Assembly (NCBI GenBank): GCA_903925435.1
Contig: CAIYFF010000323.1
Span: 1 to 5,186 of the forward strand
DNA: 5,186 nt
From: an uncultured Planctomycetota bacterium
GTDB taxonomy: Bacteria > Planctomycetota > UBA1135 > UBA2386
Reading direction: 5' to 3'
Both the position numbers and the translations under genes were made by a program. Below, one piece after another: positions 1 to 5,186 of this stretch; position 1 is the stretch's first letter, and each line of letters starts with the position of its first letter. The notes below the pieces were generated by a model. The model saw nothing but the letters and a program-made list of their open reading frames with translations, was not told where the DNA came from and ran no database searches.

Positions 1-1638
1 AAGCAGGGCAATCGCGGCATCGATGCGTTGATCGACGTGGCGCAGAGCGAGTCGGACCAAGTCACCGACGCGATGCGACAAGCGAGCCGCGCCGCGCTCG
101 CCGCATGCAACGAGGATCGCGCGTGGCGCGGACTTGCGCCGCTGGCGTTGAAGGGCGGCAAGAACGAGCAGCTTGCGATCCTTCGATTGCTTGCGCCTGC
201 GAAGGGTGTGAAGGCCGTGTCCACCGTGCGGCAGAAGCTCGCGCAGGACAGCGACGATGCGATCGCTGCCACGGCATGGAGGCAACTCGCTGCCGAGGGT
301 TATCCGCGCGCGGAGGCGGTGCTGGAAGACATCGTGTCGCGCATGGGCGCGTCGCCGCAGCCCGAGGCGCGCGCCGAAGTGATCCGCGGCCTCGCGCATG
401 GCATGTTCGGGCTGTCGCCCGAAGACGTGTTGCGCATCGGGTCCACGGGCGGGCCGATGGTGCAGACAGCGGTGACCGAGGTTGCGCCCACGCTCGCCAA
501 GGATGCTGCGATGCTCGCGTTCTTGATCGACGCCGCTGCCGAGCGAACCGATGCGAACGAGCGGCAGTTCGCGTTTGCCGTGATCGCGCGCGCGAGCGCA
601 GACGCGCTGCAGCCGCATGTCGCGCGCATCCGCGACGGATTGCAGAAGCCGACGCGCGACTCGGTCGAGCTCGCGCTTGCGACGATGTCCGCGCTCGCGA
701 AGGACCCGCAGTGGAAGGACGACGTGCAACGCATGTTGTCCGCGACCGATCCCGAGCTGCGCACGACGGGTCTCTCGCTGTTGCTCGATCTCGGCATCGG
801 CGACGCGGTTGCCATCGCGCAGAAGCAACTCGACGCGGAGGCGTGGAGCCTGCGTTCGGTCGCGTATCGCTATCTAGCCAAGTTCCGCGACCTGAGCTCG
901 ATCCCGATGTTGATCGCGCGATTTGGCAAGGAGACCGGTCGCCTCGAAGTCGAACTCGGCGACGCGTTGTTCGTGCACGCGGGCGTGCGCTGCTGGAGCC
1001 GCGACGAGTGGTCCGAGTGGTGGAAGAAGTCCGAGCAAGGCCATCAGTTGCCGCGCATCGAGACGGTCACTTCGACCAACAAGAAGGGCAAGGGCGGCGG
1101 CTCCACTGCGAGCTACTTCGGCATCCCGTTGGTCAGCAAGCGCTGCATCTTCTTGGTCGACGCATCGGGTTCGATGTCGGCCAAGATCGGCACGGATCGG
1201 AAGCGCACGCGATTTGACGAGGTGCGCACGCAGTTGCACAGCGCGGTCGCGAAGTTGCCCGAGGATCAGCTGTTCAACATCTGCTTCTACTCGTCGGGCG
1301 TGAACCCGATGTGGCCCGAGTTGCGGATGGCGAAGGGCGACGAGCGGCAGCAAGTGCTCGATCGCATCAAGGCGTCCAACTTCACGCAGGGCAGCACCAA
1401 CATCTTCGACTCGTTGGAGCGCTCGTTCGGCGACGCGCAGATCGACACGATCTACCTGCTCAGCGACGGCGAGCCGTCGGCGGGCCGCATCACGGACACG
1501 ACGCAGATCGCGGACCTCGTGCGTCGCTGGAACTACGGTCGGCAGGTCGTGATCCACTGCGTCGCGGTGGGCGAGAACTCCAGGTTCATGGAGCGGCTCG
1601 CGCGCGAGTCTGGCGGCGAATACGTGTTCGTGCGCTGA
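1..1638 (+). CDS. HEAT-repeat / von Willebrand factor A domain protein (5' end outside window)
   Basis: The frame is open from the first base, giving 545 residues before TGA at 1636-1638. The in-frame TTG at 28 is internal to continuous helical sequence, so I treat the gene as truncated on the left and number residues from base 1. Residues about 1-300 are Ala/Leu-rich paired helices of HEAT/armadillo type (for example about 83-115 and 250-280), a probable protein-binding scaffold. A W337-x-x-W340-W341-K-K motif follows, then a Lys/Gly-rich linker (361-367) and 'SYFGIP', then a C-terminal VWA domain (about 379-545). Its metal-ion-dependent adhesion site looks complete: D387-A-S-G-S391, T466 in 'GSTN', and D489 in 'LLSDGEP'. 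VWA domains bind partners or ligands through a divalent metal. The protein is possibly exported, but any signal peptide lies outside the window. It converges with the M20 gene. The domain assignment is firm; the cellular role is unknown. Confidence 0.93.
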   Translation, partial: KQGNRGIDALIDVAQSESDQVTDAMRQASRAALAACNEDRAWRGLAPLALKGGKNEQLAILRLLAPAKGVKAVSTVRQKLAQDSDDAIAATAWRQLAAEGYPRAEAVLEDIVSRMGASPQPEARAEVIRGLAHGMFGLSPEDVLRIGSTGGPMVQTAVTEVAPTLAKDAAMLAFLIDAAAERTDANERQFAFAVIARASADALQPHVARIRDGLQKPTRDSVELALATMSALAKDPQWKDDVQRMLSATDPELRTTGLSLLLDLGIGDAVAIAQKQLDAEAWSLRSVAYRYLAKFRDLSSIPMLIARFGKETGRLEVELGDALFVHAGVRCWSRDEWSEWWKKSEQGHQLPRIETVTSTNKKGKGGGSTASYFGIPLVSKRCIFLVDASGSMSAKIGTDRKRTRFDEVRTQLHSAVAKLPEDQLFNICFYSSGVNPMWPELRMAKGDERQQVLDRIKASNFTQGSTNIFDSLERSFGDAQIDTIYLLSDGEPSAGRITDTTQIADLVRRWNYGRQVVIHCVAVGENSRFMERLARESGGEYVFVR

Positions 1639-1651
1639 GCGGCTACGGCGG

Positions 1652-2704
1652 TCAGTCTTCGCCGTCGTCTTCTTCTGCGCGCGCCAGCAATGCGCCCGCG
1701 ATGCGCTGCAGCAGCGCGCTGCCCGCCACGAGTTCTTCGCCCGTGATGCGCTCGTCCTCGGAGTGCGCAAACTCGATGCTGCCGGGGCCCGCGAGCACGA
1801 CGGTGCGGTCCTTGGCGAACGAGCGCAGCTTCGGCGCGTCGCTGCCAAACGGCACCGCCTTCTGCGCAAAGCCAGGCAGCGGCGGATAGAGATCGGCCTC
1901 GCAGAAGGACAACAAGTCGACTTCGCCGTGCAACGGCGCGAGCGAGCGCGCGGTCGCTTCGAATGCGCAACCGGGCAGCGTGCGGACAAACACTTCGGCC
2001 TCGGCCGAAGGCGCCACCACGTTGGGCGCAGCGCCGCCGTGGATCGAGCCGAGGTTCCACACTTCGTTGCCGAGCACGGGATCGCTGCGGCCTTCGAATC
2101 CGCGCAACCGCTGCAGCCAATCGACCATCTCCCACAGCGCGGACCTGCCGAGTTGCGGCGTGCCGCTGTGCGCGGGCACGCCGTGCGTTCGCATGCGCAA
2201 GTGCATCGTGCCGCGTTGCCCCGTCGCCAGCAGGTTGTCCGTCGGCTCGCCGTTCAGCACGCCGATCACGTTGGGGCATCGCGCGCGCAGCGCGAGCGCA
2301 GCGTCCGCGCCGATGCTGTCCGTCTCTTCGCCGATGACGCCGAGCCATGCGAGGTCCGTGACGCCATGCGCGAGCAGCGAACGGATCGCGGCGAACTGCG
2401 TGACGATCTGGCCCTTCGCATCGCATGCGCCGCGGCCATGCAGCAAGTCACCTTGCAGTCGCGGCGCGATGTAGGGCGGCACCGTGTCGAGGTGCGTGCT
2501 GAACAGCGCCTTCGGATCGCTCGACCAGCGCGCGAGCACATTGCTGCGGCCAGGAGCGACGCGCTGCAGTTCGACGTCGGCGCCGAGTTCTTTGAGCAGC
2601 GCGTGCAGCGCTGCAAGGCCGCGGTCTTCGTGGCCTGTCGTCGTGTCGTCGGCGCAGAGCGCTTCCAGACGGCCGAGCATCCATTCGCGCGTGCCGTCGC
2701 TCAT
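1652..2704 (-). CDS. M20-family metallohydrolase, ArgE/DapE-like (acetylornithine deacetylase / succinyl-DAP desuccinylase type)
   Basis: This 350-residue protein carries the full co-catalytic zinc site of M20 enzymes: H71-L-D73 in 'STHLDTVPP', bridging D95 in 'GRGACDAKG', the general-base pair E126-E127 in 'IGEET', E153 in 'NGEPT', and H314 in 'GPGSIEFAHSEDE'. H179 in 'PAHSG' opens the dimerisation lid domain (about 163-275), where a His normally reaches the partner's active site. The family hydrolyses N-acyl groups from amino acids in the cytoplasm; 'GPGS-E-AH--DE' near the end favours an ArgE-like deacetylase, but substrate cannot be fixed from sequence. I chose ATG at 2704: the frame runs 58 codons further up to 2878, but that stretch is Arg/Ser/Cys-rich and antisense-like and overlaps the membrane-protein gene. 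The start is 10 bp after that gene's stop and has no clear Shine-Dalgarno, suggesting translational coupling. The C-terminus is strongly acidic (EEDDGED). Family is near certain; the exact reaction is uncertain. Confidence 0.95.
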   Translation of the reverse strand: MSDGTREWMLGRLEALCADDTTTGHEDRGLAALHALLKELGADVELQRVAPGRSNVLARWSSDPKALFSTHLDTVPPYIAPRLQGDLLHGRGACDAKGQIVTQFAAIRSLLAHGVTDLAWLGVIGEETDSIGADAALALRARCPNVIGVLNGEPTDNLLATGQRGTMHLRMRTHGVPAHSGTPQLGRSALWEMVDWLQRLRGFEGRSDPVLGNEVWNLGSIHGGAAPNVVAPSAEAEVFVRTLPGCAFEATARSLAPLHGEVDLLSFCEADLYPPLPGFAQKAVPFGSDAPKLRSFAKDRTVVLAGPGSIEFAHSEDERITGEELVAGSALLQRIAGALLARAEEDDGED

Positions 2705-2714
2705 CGAACTTGGC

Positions 2715-3068
2715 TCAGAGAGCCTTCGTGATGCCCATGTAGGCAGCGAACGTCGCGAGCGCGAGCGCCACGACCCAGCCAAACGGGCGCGGGATGAAGC
2801 CGCGGCGCACGAGCATCGGCAGCACGGCTGCGACAACCCAAACGCCGACCTTGGCCCAGAGCCAGCTCGGCCATGCATCGGGAGCCGAGAGCGCGAGGCG
2901 GGCCAGCATGCCGAAGCCCGCGACGAGCAGCAGGATCAGGCCAACCCCGTGGAAGATCATCGAGGTCTTCTGCGGCGCGTCCTTCGGCGTCGCGAGCGCC
3001 ACGCCTGCCGACATCATCAGCAGGGCAAAACCGATCAAGTGCAGGACCTTGTAGAGCTCGAGCGTCAT
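2715..3068 (-). CDS. Small four-helix integral membrane protein, SirB2/CopD-like in layout
   Basis: From ATG at 3068 this gives 117 residues; an in-frame GTG at 3077 would add three (M-R-R). Four hydrophobic segments are visible at about 8-27, 38-60, 70-87 and 96-114, joined by short polar loops ('TPKDAPQK', 'SAPDAWPS', 'RRGFIPRP'). The 'LYKVLHLIG' opening puts H10 in helix 1 and 'MIFHGVG' puts H40 at the start of helix 2. Small four-helix families such as SirB2 and CopD/HemJ have similarly placed histidines, some of which bind haem, so a membrane haem or redox role is conceivable but unproven. Most relatives I recall are annotated only as hypothetical. Neither start has a Shine-Dalgarno, and a perfect inverted repeat abuts the ATG. 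The gene lies 63 bp after the aminotransferase and 10 bp before the M20 gene on the same strand, so co-transcription is likely. That it is a real membrane protein is well supported; its function is unknown. Confidence 0.85.
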   Translation of the reverse strand: MTLELYKVLHLIGFALLMMSAGVALATPKDAPQKTSMIFHGVGLILLLVAGFGMLARLALSAPDAWPSWLWAKVGVWVVAAVLPMLVRRGFIPRPFGWVVALALATFAAYMGITKAL

Positions 3069-3091
3069 GCGGCGCACGGTAGATGCGCCGC
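3069..3091 (-). repeat. Perfect 8-bp inverted repeat directly abutting the membrane-protein ATG
   Basis: Arms GCGGCGCA (3069-3076) and TGCGCCGC (3084-3091) flank a 7-nt loop. On the minus strand the second arm ends at the base immediately before the ATG at 3068, and it contains two of the three bases of the alternative GTG start at 3077. In the mRNA this stem would occupy the ribosome-landing zone, so it could damp initiation or mark the end of the upstream transcript. The structure is visible in sequence; any regulatory role is inference. Confidence 0.45.
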
Positions 3092-3102
3092 TGCGCGAAG
3101 TC

Positions 3103-3122
3103 GAGCGCGACGATGCGCGCTC
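3103..3122 (-). repeat. Perfect 7-bp inverted repeat after the aminotransferase stop
   Basis: Arms GAGCGCG (3103-3109) and CGCGCTC (3116-3122) flank a 6-nt loop. On the minus strand the hairpin begins 9 nt after the aminotransferase stop codon. It could stabilise the mRNA 3' end or cause partial termination, but no U-tract follows and short GC-only repeats occur easily by chance in DNA this GC-rich. Confidence 0.4.
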
Positions 3123-3131
3123 ATGCGAAGG

Positions 3132-4256
3132 TCAGCGGCGATGCGCGAACTGCGCGATCGCGCCGACGACGTCGATTTGCTCCGCCTCGGTGAGGCCTTG
3201 GAAGATCGGCAATGCGAGGCTCGTCGCCGCTGCGTTCTCTGCGACCGGGAAGTCGCCAGCCTTGCCGCCGAGGTTGGCGAAGCACGGCTGCAAGTGGAAC
3301 GGGATCGGGTAGTAGACCGCGCTGCCGATGCCTTGCGCGCGCAGGTGCTGCAGCAGCGGGTCGCGTTGCTGCTTGTCGATGCGCATCACGAACTGATGGT
3401 AGGCGTGGCGATCTGAGACTTCGGTGGGCAGCCGCAGCCAATCGGTCAGCTTCGCTTCGGCGAACAGGCGGCGGTAGCGCTCGGCGTTCTCGCGCCGCGC
3501 CTCGGTGATCTTCTCGATGTCGCGCAAGCGCACGCGCAGGGCGGTGGCTTGGATCGCGTCCATGCGGAAGTTGCCGCCGACCGTCGTGTGCTTGTAGAGC
3601 TCGGCCTGCCCGTGATTGCGCAGCAGCTTGCAGCGGTCGTAGAAGGCCGTGTCGTTGGTCGTGAGGAACCCGCCGTCGCCGATGCCGCCGAGGTTCTTGG
3701 TCGGGAACGTCGACCAGCCCGCGCACAGGCCGTCGTTGCCGCACATGCGGCCCTTGTACTTCGTGCCGATCGCCTGCGCCGCGTCCTCGATGAGCGGCAC
3801 GCCGGCCTTGCGGCAGATCGACGTGATCGCGTCGACGTCGAATGGCGCGCCGAACAGGTGCACCGCCATCACGGCCTTCACGTTCTTGGAGCGCTTCAGC
3901 GCGTCTTCGAGCTTCTGCGGGTCGAGGCAGAGGAACTCGTCCTCGACATCGAGGAACACCGGCTTCGCGCCCGTGCGCGACACGACGCCTGCCGTCGCGA
4001 AGAACGAATACGTCGGCAGCAGCACTTCGTCGCCGTGGCCGATGCCGAGCGCCATCAACGGCGCGAGCAGCGCGTCGGTGCCCGACGACATCGTCAGCGT
4101 GTGCTTGCAGCCGAGGTAGGCGGAGAGCTCCGCTTCGAGGCGTTCGACCTCGGGGCCGAGGATGTATTGGCCGCTGCGGACGACGGCGCTGACGGCGGCG
4201 TCGATCTGGGCGAGCTGCGCCTTGTCGCGGCACAGGTCGATCATGGGAACTGGCAT
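3132..4256 (-). CDS. DegT/DnrJ/EryC1/StrS-family PLP-dependent aminotransferase
   Basis: A full-length, 374-residue fold-type I aminotransferase. Visible landmarks are 'SGQYILGPEV' (28-37), the phosphate-binding 'SSGTDAL' (57-63), the aromatic F85 in 'PTYSFFATAG', D158 and Q161 in 'IEDAAQAIG', S182 and the Schiff-base lysine K187 in 'STFPTKNLGGIGDGG', the 'GGNFRMDAIQA' segment (227-237), and 'VYYPIPFHLQP' (314-324) near the C-terminus. Members use pyridoxal phosphate to move an amino group, usually from glutamate, onto a keto-sugar of a nucleotide sugar, in the cytoplasm, for surface glycans or glycosylated metabolites. The motif layout is closest in my memory to WbpE/WlbC-like 3-amino sugar enzymes, but no other sugar-pathway gene is visible, so I leave the substrate open. 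ATG at 4256 is preferred because 'MPVPMIDL' aligns with the usual family N-terminus; ATG at 4244 is the alternative. There is no Shine-Dalgarno, and a large hairpin ends 14 bp upstream. The family is essentially certain. Confidence 0.97.
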   Translation of the reverse strand: MPVPMIDLCRDKAQLAQIDAAVSAVVRSGQYILGPEVERLEAELSAYLGCKHTLTMSSGTDALLAPLMALGIGHGDEVLLPTYSFFATAGVVSRTGAKPVFLDVEDEFLCLDPQKLEDALKRSKNVKAVMAVHLFGAPFDVDAITSICRKAGVPLIEDAAQAIGTKYKGRMCGNDGLCAGWSTFPTKNLGGIGDGGFLTTNDTAFYDRCKLLRNHGQAELYKHTTVGGNFRMDAIQATALRVRLRDIEKITEARRENAERYRRLFAEAKLTDWLRLPTEVSDRHAYHQFVMRIDKQQRDPLLQHLRAQGIGSAVYYPIPFHLQPCFANLGGKAGDFPVAENAAATSLALPIFQGLTEAEQIDVVGAIAQFAHRR

Positions 4257-4270
4257 GGGCGGGCACGATA

Positions 4271-4310
4271 GGGGCCCGATGCGCGCATGGAAGAGCGCGC
4301 ACCGGGCCCC
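4271..4310 (-). terminator. Long GC-rich hairpin, probable terminator of the secreted-protein gene
   Basis: Arms 4271-4286 and 4295-4310 are 16-nt inverted repeats (GGGGCCCGATGCGCGC against GCGCGCACCGGGCCCC) around an 8-nt loop. The only non-Watson-Crick position, 4279/4302, is A-C in plus-strand RNA but a G-U wobble in minus-strand RNA, so the full 16-bp stem forms only in the minus-strand transcript. It begins 30 nt after the stop codon at 4341, a normal place for an intrinsic terminator. No U-tract follows (UAUCGUGCCC), so it is not a canonical Rho-independent terminator. It also ends 14 nt before the aminotransferase ATG and could act as a leader structure instead. Confidence 0.6.
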
Positions 4311-4340
4311 GTGTCCGTCTGCGGCGGCGAGCGCCGTTGC

Positions 4341-5186
4341 TCAGTTCGCGCGCAGCGCCGTGCGCAAGCCAGCGGATGCCGAGAGGCCCTGCGGCTGGCA
4401 CGTGTCGAGCCACGCGTATTGCGTGTAGATCGGCAGGCCGTCGTAGAGCGACAGGCTCGGCAGCGGCAGCAGGCGAGCATGCGTTCCGCGCGCGTCGGCG
4501 GCGATGAACTCAACCCAGGACGAAGGATCGCTGTAGTCGACGAGCACGTTGATGCCGACGAGTGGAATGTTGGCCTGGCCGAAGCCCAGACCGAAGTAGC
4601 CGAAGCCGCTCGGCGGCGCGTTCTCGCCGACCAGCGCGAACGTCGTGCTGCCGAGGCGCGCTTCACCGTTGCTGCGCACGCGGGGTTCGCCGGGGCAACC
4701 GTTCGTCGCGATGCCGTAGCTGGTCGAGGCCTCGTCGCCGTCGAGCAGCGAGTCGAGGTCGCGATCGCGCGCGATGCGTTGGCCGGCGCCCGGCGGCACG
4801 CCCATGTAGGTCAGCGCTGCGTTGCCTGCTTGTGCGAGCGACAGCAGCTGCGTTCTCGTGCGCGCGGCAAAGCCGGTGACATTGCCGACGAAGTTCGCGC
4901 CAGCCGTCGAGTAGAGCAGCGCCGCGGAGGCGCCGTTCATCGAGCCGTGCGCGACGAGGTCGATGTCGCCGGCGATCGCGCGTGCAATCAGCAGATCGAG
5001 GTCGGCGATCGCAGCCGCGTTGGCCGCGTTCGACTGGTCGATCGTGACCTGCATGCCGACCGTCGGCGCGGTGCCGGTGTCGAGGACCATGAGGAAGGGC
5101 ACGATCTTCGACATCACGTTGGCGCCGAGAGCGCTGCGCCACGGGTTGAACACCGGCAATGCGAGGAAGTCGGCGAGCGTGCCGAC
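4341..5186 (-). CDS. C-terminal part of a large, probably secreted planctomycete protein (5' end outside window)
   Basis: The frame is open through the right edge: 281 residues up to TGA at 4341-4343. The TTG at 5159 is internal, because 'VGTLADFLA' continues in frame before it. Numbering from the edge, residues 1-150 contain 'FLMVLDTGTAPTVGMQVTID' (31-50), an Ala-rich helix, and 'LTYMGVPPGAGQRIARDRD' leading to an Asp ladder D141-x-D143-x-D145-x3-D149-x-D151-E152 that looks like a calcium-binding loop. I associate this block with the tail of planctomycete beta-propeller or cytochrome-like extracellular proteins, from memory only. Residues 164-281 form a second domain, C164-P-G to 'LGFGQAN' (200-206) to 'QYAWLDTC' (256-263) to 'LSASAGL', matching a C-terminal module I recall recurring in planctomycete secreted proteins; C164 and C263 could form a disulfide. 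The upstream domains and any signal peptide are not visible. Reality of the gene is firm; function is unknown. Confidence 0.87.
   Translation of the reverse strand, partial: VGTLADFLALPVFNPWRSALGANVMSKIVPFLMVLDTGTAPTVGMQVTIDQSNAANAAAIADLDLLIARAIAGDIDLVAHGSMNGASAALLYSTAGANFVGNVTGFAARTRTQLLSLAQAGNAALTYMGVPPGAGQRIARDRDLDSLLDGDEASTSYGIATNGCPGEPRVRSNGEARLGSTTFALVGENAPPSGFGYFGLGFGQANIPLVGINVLVDYSDPSSWVEFIAADARGTHARLLPLPSLSLYDGLPIYTQYAWLDTCQPQGLSASAGLRTALRAN

Noticed and set aside
28..30. TTG at 28 as the start of the VWA gene
   Set aside because: The frame is open and protein-like before it (codons for KQGNRGIDA), so truncation by the window edge is more likely than a TTG start there.
1612..1666. 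Imperfect inverted repeat (GGCGGCGAA / TTCGCCGTC) across the convergent junction as a bidirectional terminator
   Set aside because: Arms are about 9 nt with a mismatch and some 37 nt apart, within coding sequence on both sides and without U-tracts; too weak to call.
1655..1675. Pyrimidine-rich plus-strand run as a low-complexity repeat or U-tract
   Set aside because: It is the reverse complement of codons for the acidic Glu/Asp tail of the M20 enzyme and follows no stable stem.
874..1989. Long minus-strand open frame spanning the VWA/M20 convergent junction, and other long frames such as 3121-4413 (-), 1763-2731 (+) and 105-1217 (+)
   Set aside because: Arg/Ala-rich products with no recognisable motifs, lying over well-supported genes; long antisense and shifted frames are expected in high-GC DNA.
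1993..2010. Perfect 8-bp inverted repeat (CTTCGGCC / GGCCGAAG) with 2-bp spacer
   Set aside because: It lies inside the M20 coding sequence and is explained by the codons for Ser-Ala-Glu-Ala-Glu; the spacer is too short for a good hairpin loop.
2705..2878. 58-codon N-terminal extension of the M20 enzyme from an ATG at 2878
   Set aside because: The extension is Arg/Ser/Cys-rich with no family resemblance and lies inside the membrane-protein gene in another frame; ATG 2704 begins exactly where M20 homology would start.
5157..5159. TTG at 5159 as the start of the right-edge gene
   Set aside because: The frame continues to the window edge with plausible protein sequence, and the visible part lacks a signal peptide; it is an internal leucine.

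Overview
The window is high-GC coding sequence, most likely from a member of the Planctomycetota. Three things point there. First, a von Willebrand factor A (VWA) domain sits behind HEAT-like helical repeats and a W-x-x-W-W motif, an architecture common in planctomycetes. Second, the minus-strand gene at the right edge ends in a Cys-Pro-Gly to 'LGFGQAN' to 'QYAWLD-C-QPQGLSASAGL' domain, which resembles the C-terminal domain repeated across many secreted proteins of marine planctomycetes. Third, the visible start codons lack a clear Shine-Dalgarno sequence. The placement comes from remembered sequence patterns, not from a search.

Layout. Positions 1-1638 (+) hold the C-terminal part of a HEAT-repeat/VWA protein; its reading frame is open through the left edge, so its start lies outside the window. 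After a 13-bp convergent gap the remaining genes are all on the minus strand. Read in their own direction (right to left) they are: the 3' part of a large, probably secreted protein (5186-4341, open through the right edge); an 84-bp gap containing a 16-bp GC-rich hairpin (4271-4310); a DegT/DnrJ/EryC1/StrS-family PLP aminotransferase (4256-3132); a 63-bp gap with two perfect inverted repeats; a small four-helix membrane protein (3068-2715); and an M20-family metallohydrolase resembling ArgE/DapE (2704-1652), beginning 10 bp after the membrane gene stops. No stretch over 300 bases lacks a gene.

How the genes may work together. The aminotransferase, membrane protein and M20 hydrolase are close enough to be co-transcribed, with the hairpin at 4271-4310 probably separating them from the secreted-protein gene upstream. 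The aminotransferase resembles enzymes that aminate keto-sugars of nucleotide-activated sugars for surface polysaccharides. The M20 enzyme would remove an acyl group from an amino acid or similar amide. No obvious single pathway joins them, so a shared function is only a possibility.

I see no RNA gene, CRISPR array, insertion sequence, phage gene or toxin-antitoxin or defence module. The window looks like ordinary chromosomal sequence. The points most worth a second look are the junction hairpins and the lineage-specific C-terminal domain; I did not find a convincing new system.
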